In this document: positions 14,448-25,600 of the stretch, in pieces
Layout of the letters: every line of letters begins with the position of its first letter
How positions within the stretch are numbered: position 1 is the first letter of the stretch
DNA from: Combretum micranthum
Lineage: Eukaryota; Streptophyta; Magnoliopsida; Myrtales; Combretaceae
Direction of reading: 5' to 3'
Length of the DNA stretch: 64,000 bases
Assembly: GCA_024138025.1 (NCBI GenBank)
Contig: JAMXBD010000710.1
Coordinates: 434,001-498,000, forward strand
Notes under the pieces: generated by a model
Seen by the model: the letters and a program-made list of their open reading frames with translations, nothing else
Told to the model about the DNA's origin: nothing
The model's database searches: none
Made by a program: the position numbers and the translations under genes

Positions 14448-14986
14448 CAAGTATTACAAGCATAAAAAGTAATAAGAATCATAAGAAAATAGTAGAAACA
14501 AATAATAAGCAAGAAAATAAAATATCAAGTATTGGGAACCTTAGCTTCATCAAGGTATCCTGGTCAAGTATTGGAGCCTTAGCTTCATCAAGGCATCCCG
14601 GGACTACGAATGGACTAGTCCCGAAAAATTAAAGAAAATAAACAAAAGATTATTTTGACTTGATATGGACAAGTCTAAGACCAGAAAGATTAGTCTTAAT
14701 AACAACATGAAATAAATAAATTGCATAACTTGAAAGTAAATAAATAACAAATGAGCTTGTGTGCTTTAAATAAATATATATACATAATATACATAAATAC
14801 TTTATATAAGTTAGGTTAGGACAAATAATAATAATAACAATATAATAATAACATAAAGAAAAGAATAGAACATGAGCAAAACAAAACATGAATAAATTGT
14901 TGCTTCTTTAACTCAATGAGTTTAAGAAATATACACTAAACTCATGCTAAGTTATATGAACATGTTAAGTGAATATGATAATTTTT

Positions 14987-15197
14987 ACCTAAGGTTTATG
15001 TGGTATGAAGATGGTAGATGAAATGGTATTATGTGAGTAGAAAGTTTATGTATAAGGAATGAGTTTTGTAGAAATTTGGTTTAAGATAGTTTTTGTAGAG
15101 AGAACTCTTGGAGAGAGGATTTATGGAGAGATTTTGAGAGAGTTTTGGTAGTGAAATGAATTGTGTGAAAAAGTGAAAGAGGAATGGGGTATTTATA
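14987..15197 (-). promoter_or_regulatory. TATA box and splice-donor-like site in element D
   Basis: On the minus strand TATAAAT begins at 15197 inside CTATAAATACCCC, about 1148 bp from the element's TGTAAAC end. CCTTAG|GTAAAAAT follows about 205 nt downstream (GT at 14988-14987). The purine-rich plus strand between them corresponds to CT-rich leader sequence. Function inferred. Confidence 0.45.
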
Positions 15198-18127
15198 GAA
15201 TTTTTGGAGTGAATTTTAGATGTAATAAAATTAATTGAAAAAGAAAAATAAATTGTTGGAAGAGAGAGAGGGGGGCGCCAGTTTTGGTACTTTAGAGGGG
15301 GAGAAATTGTTTTATTTTATTTGTTGTATAATTAAAGAAATAATGTGTAAAGTTGATGTGAATAAAGTTGTATTGGAAATATAAAAAATAAGAAAATAGA
15401 TATATAGGTGTAAGAAAAAATAGAGATAGTAAAATAGTAATAAATAGTAGAAAAGTACTATGAATAGTATACTAGACAATTAAAGTACCGGTAGTAATAA
15501 AAATACGCGTAATCGAGCTATATCTGTAATTTTTAGCTACCAAAAAATTTTAAAACTGATATTTTTGGAATCCTTATATTTTTACGAGTCTAACGGTATA
15601 AATGGAATATTTTTAATATTCCGAACTTCGGGACATGTTTTTCGAGAACTGATCCCGTTTGAGTCCGAAGGACACTCGAAATTCGCGAATCTGATATTTT
15701 AATGTTACCCTATATTATTACGAACTATTTTAGGCCATTAACTTATTTCCGTTTTCTAGGATTCGAGAATGCGGGACTGCCGGATCTTAAGCACTAGGAT
15801 TTGTTATAGGTTTTGTTGACTTTTAGGGTTCCGGTTTGACTTCCGGTTTTGTTAAGTCATTTGTAAGATCATATAATTTTCGAGTTTTGATCGTTTTATA
15901 TTTTTAGTTTGATATCAAAGGTTTATCTTATTTTATTTATGATTATTTAATAGTCTTTAGTTCTCGGGATCGTTTAACCGAGTCTAAGGTTATGAGTTGA
16001 CTCAGTTTGACTTTTGGTGAAACTTGAAAATTATGATTATGAAATTTTACCGAAGGATTTAAGATTTTATCACTTCGTTTTTATGTGGTATTTGGATCTA
16101 TCATTTTGATTTGCGTTTTAGGAATTGGGTAGATGATTTGATTGGCGTATGGACGTTGACCCAACCGATAGTTGGACTTTATATTTTGTTTCAAGAGTTC
16201 TTGTTTTCTCAAGACTAAGAATTTTCGTTTCTGACTTGATTTAGAATTTGGTTTTAACTTGAGTCGATTTTTTTGGGATTTAAATTTTTACTATTGGACT
16301 TCTAGGATTATTTTCTAAGAATTATGAAATTTTTTGGGGTTTATAGTTCTTGCCAAGGAAGAGAGTTGGGAATCCTCTTCTATATCAAATCAAGGTAATT
16401 CCTAACCTAATATTAATTTGTTGTTACATTTATGTGTAGACCTTAGGTTGAAATGGGTTGCATGAGAGAATGTTATATGTTTGGGAGAAGTGGTTATTCC
16501 ATTGATTAATTCAACTAGATGAAATTATTGTTGTATTAGAAATGCATAGATGTTGACGGCTAAGGAAACATCAACTTAAGAATTTTATGAACTCAAGTTT
16601 ATTAAATTCAGATAGGAATGAAGTGGCAAAAAAAATGCTCAAATTTCAACTAAACTAGTCTAAATTCATGTCTCATACCCCTAGGACCTAATATGAACAT
16701 AAAACTTGATAAAACAAGCTTTAAAACATGATTAGGAGTTGTAAATTATAAGAAAAATAATATGAACAATTCATAGAAGTTACACATATTGATAATTTCA
16801 CAAGTGGTGAATGGTCTAAGGAAATGGATAAAAGGCTAGACAGTGAAATGAGATCCTCTAAATAATACAAATTCTAATTAAAAAGAACAGATAAGGTTGA
16901 CTAGCAAAGTAAAATAAACAAAAGACTACTACTAACGAGGACATTAAACAATGTAAGACTTGAATAGAACTTTAATAGAAATATTTAATTAAGTTCATCT
17001 AGATATAGAATGAATGATAATTTAAATAAAAAGAAATTCAATGAAACTAAATATTAAATGATAAATACCCTTTTTCTAGAATCAACACCTTAGGAAATCG
17101 ATATAAACAATAGGAATTATATCAAATACCGACATACGATACTTAGACACTTATGGGAATTCAATATTCTATTTATAAGTATTATTGATGAATGTTTTCA
17201 TCTCAATAGATAATTTTGATATTGTTGAAGACTTTTCAGTCAATTACTATGATTAAACAATATGAACAAGTGAGTAACTCAGTCTTATTACATTATTTGT
17301 GTTTATAGTTTAGCTGCATTATAATATAAAAATAATAATAATGAACTCGTGTATATATGGGTTATGGGTATTGCTTGCTGTTTGGAATTACTTGATTGCT
17401 AAACAACACTGAATAAAAGTGATAATGGAATGCTTGTGAATTTGTTGAATGTATAGCATGTTGATTGTTTGTGTGAAGTCTGAGCAATTTTAACCTGACT
17501 AAAAATTATTGGTATTATAAATAAAATAGACATGCATTGCATAAATTGCATATACTGCATTATAATTATGTGATGTCCTACTACGTGTTAGAATTTCGGT
17601 TCTCTGGTAATGCTTGGTTTAAGGCTGTTAGTTTTACACAAGATTACCTTTGTTTTGTCGGTTCCATGGGAACTAACTGCTAATAAAGGATGCCACCCAT
17701 GTATCGTTGTGAAATGTTTAACACTTAGTGGAGTTTCTAAGGCTTAAAACAGGAAATGAGTGCTTAAAACAACATTAACATAAAGAGATAACTATTGTGA
17801 ATATTATGGCTTTCCTGTGTACTTAGTTTATCTTGGGTAGTGATTCATAGATCGGTTTTCCTTCAACCCTGATGAGAGGGCGTAAATCTCCATCCTGTTT
17901 GGATTTTAGATTATCCAAGCTTGTAATTGTTCATATGCTTGAATGTTGCATTACATATGTTTGATAATAACTTGCTTGTTGTGTGATATGTTCTAGTTAT
18001 TCACTGAGCCCATGGTTTATGCTCACACTCCTACAATCCTTACAGGTTGACTCTTCGACCTTGGTTTGTTGCTTCCAAGAGCTTAGCACCGATAAGGTTC
18101 TAAAGCTAGAAGAATTTTTGGGATAGC

Positions 18128-21100
18128 TGTAAACCCCGATTTTTCTAGTAACCAAGAAGACTAGAGAACCGGAAACCAAAACCCTAAACCGGAATAGCTT
18201 AAGATGGGAGTGAGAACTAGGAACCCTGAATCCGGCTTTTCCTCGGTTTCCAATTAAGAAACTTTTATAGGAAAAATTAATCTTGAATGTAGTTCTTGAA
18301 TATATTTCAAACTAAGAAAAGATCAGATTTTGAGAAAATTTCAATTCCGGGCCTTCCCGAGTCCCATTACAGAAAAACGTGCCCCGGAACTTGAATTTCA
18401 AAAATTTACTCATGAATACTCATTTGAATCGAAATTAAATAAGGATTTCAAAAATATAAATTTCATAATTTTTCGGTTTATGAAAAATACAATTATAGCC
18501 TTTTTATTCATATTTTCTTACTACCGGTAATTAAGTTGTCTTGATTACTATTCATTACTATTCACAAGTACAACCTACTACACTCACAAGCCACACCTTA
18601 CTCTTACATCCTTACAAACACTCAATTACATTTTCTTTTCCAAGAATTATTTGTCTCTAAATAATTATTACTAATTATGACTTTTAATACACAAAACTAT
18701 CAAAACAAGTTAAACAAAAATCAAACCCTCTCTCTCACATATGCATGCCGGCGTGATCCTCCCAATTTGCCTCCCATTGTACGATTTTTTTTTAATTATT
18801 TTATCTCATTTAACCTAATTCCACTTCATATATAAACCACTTTTTCTCTCTCTCTCTCTTCATTCTTCTCATTTCAAATTTTACCAAAGGTGAAAAACTC
18901 TCTTTTTCTCTCCTCTCCAACTCCTCATTGCCGTGAATCTCATGGCCACACACAACACACACAACTTTTTTTTCCTTCCTTTTGTCTTCTATTTTCACTT
19001 TAAGTAAAAGAACTTTACTTCTTTTACCTTTAGATCCTTGTAATGGCAAGGATATTCTTGAATATTTCCATTTAAAGGTCCCCATGAGCTATTGCTAGGG
19101 ACAAGGAAATATTAATACAAGAATACCAAACCATCACCAAGTAGATCTTGCATTTAAGCAAGCTTTCATGCCATGAACTTCATGATCATCCATCTAAAAG
19201 TTGTTTTGAACAAAAGATCTTTCATAAAAATTTAGTTTTTATGTTTTCAAAACCTATTTAAGCATTTAAGATAGTAGATCTATCATTTTACCACTCATAT
19301 TCATGTAGGTATTTAAGATCTCATCTCTATTTTGAGTTTTTGTGCATTAATGGTCATCAATACTTTTGTCTTGAGTAAATAATCTTGCTAGTATATAGAT
19401 CTATAGGTAGATGAGTCAATGAAACCAAAAAAGAAAACTCTTTTCAAGAAATGAAATAGGGTAAATTCGGATGACATGGAAAACCTAGCTTAAAAACCCT
19501 TGTATCAACTTCAAAACATGTATTTTACAAGAAAAATGAAGCCTATAGGTGATAGGTGATGTTTTATGATAATTTTCATGAGTTTAAATGAGTTTATACC
19601 AAAGAAATGTTAAAAACAAGATATGAAGTCAACTAGAAATTGTGAGTTGAAAGTCTTGTGAGCAAAATTTGTAATAATCAATAGATGGTTAGAAAACACT
19701 AGATTTCCAACCTCAAATAGGGTATTTTCTTAAATAAAGTCCTTAGGGTATAGATAAAATAAATACCTAAAGTTCTAAGTATAAAATACATTCTTCTTAA
19801 AAGAATCCACTTAAAAATGAGTTTTGCAAAAATTCGGATTTTTGGACCCACCCTAGTATAAGACTCACTTATAAGCTTACAAATGAAGATTTAATTAGAG
19901 AAATAAAGGTCTTAGGATATAGTTAATGTAAGGGTCAATTTTTCTTTAGAGTAAATGGAATTTTCCTAAGAAAAATCCTTAGAACAAGTAAGTGTGACCA
20001 AGTATTGCAAATTTATTAGTTAACCAATGGCATGAAATGGTTCCCTAAGATAAAGGTTATTTAAATTCTTTTAATCTAGAAATTTATAAGAACTTAGGCA
20101 CATAATAATTCATATCATGACATTCATGATAGGGAAATTCATTACCATGGCATTTATTTTCATTTTTCACTTAGGAACCTCAAGAGCATTCATGAAAATC
20201 ACATTTTTGGAGTCAACATAACCGCTGGTCAGAACTGATCCTTCATTTTTGAGGCTTAAATGTTTTCAAAACTTAATTTAAGCTTTAGATTTAGAAAGCT
20301 CTTTCGAAGTAGATAGAAATCGATATAAAATTTGCGAAATTCCGAGTTAAAACGATCAAGTTATGGCCATTTTAAATCGGAACTTTGGAAATGACGCGAA
20401 TTTCGATTTCACTAAGTTTTCTTAGAGTTTTTGGTATTCTTAGATAGTAGAATACTTATTAGGGTGTTTCTTTTGTGTTTTGGCAAACCCGAGGACGTCG
20501 AGTCTTTACCCCTGGATTATTACAATAAAGAGACCGGCGAACCAATGGCGGAGTGAGTTTCTCTTCCCAACTCATTTATTGTATGTGCTTGATAAGTTAG
20601 TGCACTAGAATGTAGGCCAAGTGAAATGAATATGTATGATGGGAATAATGGGAAATTGTATGTTGATGATGATATGAGAACTAAAAATAAGAATATCGAG
20701 ACCGAGTGATAATTTCTGTTGTGTAGTTGGTTATGATGTTTTGTTTGAGAAATTGCTTGATCGCCTGAATAAAATGACTTAATCAACTATTCGGACTAAT
20801 GCCAAATTCAGACATATGCATATCATAATGGGAAGGAGCATTAGCATTGGTTAGTTAATCGTGATCCATAAACGAGATTAATTGATTGGTTAATCATGAT
20901 CCATAAACGAGATTAATTGGTTGGTTAATCGTGATCTAGAAACGAAATAATTGTTGGTTACCCGTGAACCATAAACGACATAAAGTTAGTACCATAATAT
21001 TCGTTAATCTGTTAACCCGGGATGGAGGACGCAAGTCCATCCACATATGATTTTCGGCTAGTCATATGTATGTTGTCCTCATGTGTTTGGTGCATTCACT

Positions 21101-21583
21101 TGTGTGTATAATCACTTGCTTGAACTCTTGTGACATGAAGGTTGTTGTGGAAGATTTCACTCACTAAGCTAGTTAGCTTACGTCCCTACAGTTTCTTCCT
21201 TTTGCAACTACTGAATATATGGCTTAGCAGCATGACCCAACCGCGCAGGTACAAGAGTTAGGAGTTTCCCCTAGAAGTTGGAGTTACTGTTTAGACTTCC
21301 ATAGGAAACTTTTAAGACTTGGATGATTGTATAAGGCCACTAAATATTCTTTTGCGGGGGAATGCCCCTTAGTAAATGTAATATTTATATATGCACCATG
21401 AGTTATATCCTACTGCTAATGTATGCCAAGTTAAGCTTTTATCTCTATTCGGACTGTATTCTATTGTTGTAAAGGTATGCTTTACATCCATATGAGACCC
21501 TCGAAGGACTAAGGCGGTAATTCGAGAATCTTGTATGGCATGTGGCGGACTGTTACGTATAGGGTACCTTATGGGGCGTGACA
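18128..21583 (+). mobile_element. TGTAAAC-family element E (3.46 kb), nested in F
   Basis: Starts TGTAAACCCCG at 18128 and ends GGGGCGTGACA at 21583. TSD ATAGC is at 18123-18127 and 21584-21588. TATATAAA at 18829-18836 is followed by a (CT)n tract, 701 bp from the 5' end. The conserved block AAATCGATATAAAATTTGCG...AAGTTATGG is near 20307-20370, and GCGGGGGAATGCCCC is at 21354-21368. Uninterrupted and non-coding; closest in layout to C. Confidence 0.88.
20848..20978 (+). repeat. Tandem repeats in element E, about 33-35 bp, four units
   Basis: Units of the form TTGGTTAATCGTGATCCATA plus AACGAGATTAA follow one another, with the last diverged. They sit just upstream of the GGGATGGAGG...AAGTCCATCCACATATGA block, as in A and C. 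Confidence 0.75.
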
Positions 21584-21904
21584 ATAGCTCATATAGTATT
21601 CCCTAGTTATATGCACTAGATGATATTAGAATGTTATTTTTAACATTTGGGAACTTCAGTTATATATCATGGTCTGTAATATTTATTATTCGGACAATAG
21701 TTAGAAAGATCTATTTATGGTGATGTATTTTTATTGGTATTCATCATTCTTATCAAGCAACTAAAAAGATCCTATTTTGTTAAACTTATGTCATTTTCTA
21801 AGGTAAACCTAATAATAACATGTGTATGTGATACTGTTTGGATCATTAGATTGTATCATAATATATGTATTACTACTAGGGTGCCCTTGGAGCATGACAA
21901 AAAC

Positions 21905-22575
21905 TCACTCTACAGTCCTCTAGTATCCTATAAAAATCAAAATATTGTTCCATGTAAATTATCCAATCTATCAAAATAGTGGGATAAAGACTCCCATTAA
22001 ATGCGGGTAGATTAACTTTAATACGCTTAGTAATATCGTTAAGAAACAAGTACTCATAGGCAGGCTCTAAATAGTCATCTTCACAGAAAATCTTATTTTG
22101 GATCCCATGACGTATTGGATCAACCCTATGGAAATTTTAGGCTCAAAGGTTTCTCTAAAGGTGATGCCTAGGAAGTGGATTATCCTCTAAGTTAAGATTC
22201 TTATTTGGATCATCATGACTAATAGGCATTTGAACTCTAGGATTTTTCTTAAGGTGATGCTTAGGAAGTGGGTCATCTTTTAAGTTAAGATTCCTATTTA
22301 GATCATCCTAACCAGGCAACCTAGTAGTTTTTAGGATTTTATGCGATGTGTGAGAGTGTCTACTTTGTGGTTAACATCATCAAACCTAGTATTAACATCT
22401 TGCACCATAGACACTTCCTCTATCTTCTCAGCCATATTGGTTTCATTTGTCAAGTCTCCTCTAAAAGTTGTACAACTACATGTTTCTCCAATTCAGACAT
22501 TGGTTTTAAGGAATATAGTTTTTTTTTAGGTAATGAGTAAAGAAATTGTTTTGTTTTTAGTTTTTATTTTATTTT
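21905..22575 (-). pseudogene. Ty3/gypsy gag remnant, N-terminal part
   Basis: Upstream continuation of the gag remnant at 1760-2000, separated from it by element F (TSD AAAAC). The minus strand gives open but broken stretches, including a polar, coiled-coil-like segment (ETNMAEKIEEVSMVQDVNTR, about 22395-22455) and two similar copies of an NLNLEDNPLPRHHL-like peptide (about 22160-22300), i.e. a small internal duplication. A primer-binding-like site follows at 22607-22619, as expected 5' of gag. Heavily degenerate. Confidence 0.5.
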
Positions 22576-22606
22576 ATTTTTTTGGAAAGAAAGAATGCTA
22601 AATCTA

Positions 22607-22619
22607 GATTTTGATACCA
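22607..22619 (-). promoter_or_regulatory. Putative primer-binding site of the gypsy remnant
   Basis: Minus strand reads TGGTATCAAAATC, two to four bases after a CA dinucleotide that would end the 5' LTR (TG at 22624 on the plus strand). Its place between an LTR-like region and gag supports the call. The priming tRNA was not identified. Confidence 0.45.
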
Positions 22620-22623
22620 AAAT

Positions 22624-23375
22624 TGATGTAGGGCACGAAAGTAAACAATTGATCGAAAAGGATTAATATGAGGGTTGCAGAAATATTAATTAAGAAAATT
22701 AAATTAAATAAGAACTATAATACAGAGTGCCAAGAAACTCACTCTCATATAAACCCTAACAAAATATATATTTATATGTGTATACAGTTAGCAGACAATA
22801 AATGACAAAATTATGTCTCTTAAGTATATAATGAATGAATAATGTATAGTGAAATATTCATTCATTACAAAAATACCAAAATTATGACTCTTAAATGTAT
22901 AATAAATGTATATCAAATATTCATTCACTATACATTTAGCTACGAAAAACAACTACTAAAAACGGGTCACAAACTCCAACACAAATAAAGCGACCTACTA
23001 GTGGACTTATTCCTAGTGGATGTACTATAAGCACTTAAAACAATCTCCAATTATGTTCTATCTTATAATTGCTGATTGATCCCCATTGACTATTATACTT
23101 CCAGTGCTGACGAATCAATAATGCCTAGTGAAGTAATTTTCAATTGCTAATGAGATTCCAAGAACATCCAACAAGATGTCAAAATATAATGAATAAAACC
23201 TTCGAAAGATTTATATAACTCGATTATGAATTGATAGTCTCATACCATAGGTGAAAATTTGTGATGGTCTTACACCACTAATGAAAATAAAAAAAATCAC
23301 ACTTTTAGAAGTTTCTTTTCTTCATTCAAAATATCAATGATTGTTCAAAATCCTAACAAAAAAAAAACTATTTAT
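22624..23375 (-). mobile_element. Probable 5' LTR of the degraded gypsy element (outer limit uncertain)
   Basis: Sequence adjoining the primer-binding site. On the minus strand a TATATAA motif lies near 23210 and the region ends in CA at 22624. The far boundary is not visible; the duplicated segment starts at about 23375. No second LTR is present in the window. Confidence 0.35.
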
Positions 23376-24945
23376 AATAAAGTAAGGTTAAATATGAGCT
23401 TTATGATCTAGACTTAATCTAACGACTATTATTCAGTCAATTAAAAATATAATAGAAAAAAATATAATAAATCTAGACAAATCTAATAAATCTAGATATC
23501 TTTACCTATTATATTTATAATAGATAAGTCTAAAACTAAATAAAAAAATCTTCATGCTAAATGAGCCGATCATGTTGATGCAAACTCCTCTGCTTATAGT
23601 GTTGGTCCCATCACTAACCCTCGCATTCATCATTTTTTTTCCCCCTTTTTTCCCCTTGTATATTAGCTGACTTGTAGCGGCTTGTAGCGCCATAAATCTT
23701 AAACGGCGAAGTATAATAGGATCTCTGTTTGAATAAAATATAAAACGATCTTAAATCTTAGAGACCAGTAAGGGAAAAATATTAAACGACCTTCGTTTGA
23801 GCATATTCATTACACTTTGTTCTTCCGTACTAGAGCCAACGGTTCCTTCTGAGCTGAAGCCTTCTATAGCTTTAAGGCATTCGATGCTTTTTTTTTTTTG
23901 GCCGACAAGGCATTCGACGCTTATTCTCTTTTTTTTTTTTTCCCGGCGGACAAGACGTTCGATGCTTAATTTTTATTTTTATTTTAATTATATAATTTCA
24001 CCATTAATTATAGTAAGATTGATTTCATCGACTATCTAACCGATTCATACAATACTAAATTGTAATTGAATCATTAAAATAATTAATATTTTAATTATCA
24101 TATTTTTTTTAATGATTAGATTATTAACTTAAACATCATGTTAATGAAATTGTAAAAACTCCCGTGGGGTTGTGCTAGCATAGATTGCATTATAAAAGGT
24201 TTTACTCCCAAAGGCACATTCAGCAAACATAGAAAATGCATACTAAGTACGCGCCTTTTGTGAAAAATGACGACACATAAATTGGAAATAAGTATTAAAA
24301 ATACAATACTTTAATTTTTTTTAAATGCTATATTTCAAGACCCTCCAAGGCTGCCAATCATTTCTATTCTTTTCTTTTTCTTTTTTTTTTTTAATTAGTG
24401 AAGGATATAACCAATGCAATAGATTTCATGTAGCAATAAGGAAAACTTATGTTAATTAATTATGTATAAAAACATGAAGACTATATGTTGTCTCATTTTT
24501 GCAATATATAAGCTCTAATATCTACTAAAATTAATAAAATATTAGTGATCTATCACTGAAACAAAGCGATGAGGAAATACATCAATCACATCGTTCTCCT
24601 TAACCGTTCTCAATAACAGCACAAGCTAAATAAAAAATCTAATAACACAATAGCCTCTCTCATTTATGTTTCCCATTATTACATACTTTGCCTCATGAAA
24701 TCCCTAAACGAATCCAATGCAGCTACAGAACTTGCTGGGAAACCCTTTCCAAATCTCGTGCGGAGCAGTGCAGCTCGTTCTCGTAAACCTTCATCCTTCA
24801 TCAGCCTTTCGATTCCCTTAACAATATCATCCTTCCTCACATTCCGTGTAAAATCATCAGACACGGCATACCCCACCTTAAGGTGCGCCACCACTAACTT
24901 AGAATTCATATACTGATCTCCTCTGATTGGCCACGTCAAAAATGG
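23375..24945. repeat. Segmental duplication, copy 1
   Basis: Matches 48470-50106 in the same orientation with few differences, mainly small indels and homopolymer-length changes. It contains the 3' flank and last part of a UGT gene. Homology stops at 24945/24946 in the middle of the UGT PSPG region (AAAATGGGGTC here, AAAATGGGATC in copy 2). The left limit is near AAATATGAGC(C/T)TTATGATC. Confidence 0.85.
23870..23966 (+). repeat. Tandem GGCCGACAAGGCATTCGACG-type repeat, three units
   Basis: Units of about 45 bp, GACAAGGCATTCGACGC plus a poly-T spacer, at 23875, 23901 and 23944. The copy at 48945-49130 has about five units, so the array differs in length between the duplicates. Confidence 0.7.
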
Positions 24946-24951
24946 GGTCAA
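24679..24951 (-). pseudogene. UDP-glycosyltransferase C-terminal fragment
   Basis: A 90-residue open stretch equal to the last part of the UGT gene at 49839-51453. It opens within the end of the PSPG box (FLTWPIRGDQ), runs through LKVGYAVSDDFTRNVRKDD and ends DFMRQSM with a stop. The upstream part of the gene is missing, so it cannot bind UDP-sugar or catalyse transfer. It retains GYAVSDDF, where the longer copy has lost two bases. The ATG at 24951 is not a real start. Transcription is doubtful. Confidence 0.85.
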
Positions 24952-25374
24952 TTATAGCAACACACATAATTTTTTGAAAAGCCGATCGCTTAAGCATTAG
25001 ATTTAATTATGTTACCTTTGGATAAGTATGGAATGAGAGTAAACTTACTTGTCAAGGGCAATGCCAATGTGCCATTATCACTGCTCAGGGGCTGGAATTT
25101 GTGGTGAATTTCTATGAAAACTCCAAAGCTTAAGGATCGACTATTTGGCCCGTTTTGTCATTGTCATAAGACCCTCACTTCCATTACATCGATGAGGGCC
25201 GTAAGATTTTTTTTTTGAAAATTTTTGCAAACCGCCATAAGGGCTTAATAATTGCAAAGATTACCAGTGATAGAATTTATCTACTAAAGTAAATTTAAAA
25301 TTTTGAATTTAGAAAGAAAAAAGAACAAAAAAAATCAAAAGTTAAAATTTTAAATTCAAGTTTGATTCAAAATG

Positions 25375-25600
25375 CTACTTGAAAGGTCTATTTATTTATT
25401 GGTAGATTACAAATACATACTCTCTTTTTAAATTTTTTTACAACAAATTATTTATAAAATATTATATGCATATAAAAAAAATTGACAGTTCTTATTAAAA
25501 GATCAAATATATATAAAATATAAATATAAATTAAATATATTTATACATATTATCTTAAAAAAAATATAAATAAAAAACAATCCATTAATACAAACTTGAA
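25375..25600 (+). repeat. AT-rich dispersed repeat, copy 1
   Basis: Shares ATTTTTTT(A/C)(C/T)AA(C/T)AAATTATTTATAAA, then AAAAAAATTGA(C/T)A, TTATTAAAAGATCAAATATA and TATTTATACATAT-like blocks, in order, with 28075-28265. Probably a decayed MITE. Termini not clear. Confidence 0.55.

Larger units (their letters stand above)
3715..16345 (-). mobile_element. TGTAAAC-family element D (about 4.3 kb own sequence), inserted in F
   Basis: Minus-strand copy. On the plus strand it starts TGTCACGCCCTGAGG at 3715 and ends GGGGTTTATA at 16345, so the terminal CA has become TA. TSD GTTCT is at 3710-3714 and 16346-16350. Own sequence is 3715-4540, 9415-11023 and 14453-16345. Its continuity across nested B is supported by a match to element H: the antisense of about 63140-63200 in H runs straight through the D junction 4540/9415. 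It carries a GC-richer cassette (about 4350-4535) shared with H. Non-coding. Confidence 0.85.
2001..21899 (+). mobile_element. TGTAAAC-family element F (nest host, about 3.8 kb of own sequence)
   Basis: Begins TGTAAACCCT at 2001 and ends AGCATGACA at 21899. The 5-bp TSD AAAAC is at 1996-2000 and 21900-21904. Its own sequence is 2001-3714, 16351-18127 and 21589-21899 (3.8 kb); the rest is nested D (with B and C) and E. It is the most divergent member but keeps the landmarks: TATAAAA at 3366, AAG|GTAATAAA at 3631-3640, a TCACTGAGCCCATGGTTTATGC block near 18000 and the TGACA end. Non-coding. Probably a solo LTR of a giant-LTR retrotransposon. Confidence 0.8.

Noticed and set aside
18810..19085. 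91-codon minus-strand open frame
   Set aside because: Antisense of the CT-rich leader region of element E; Lys/Glu-rich only because of the purine-rich strand.
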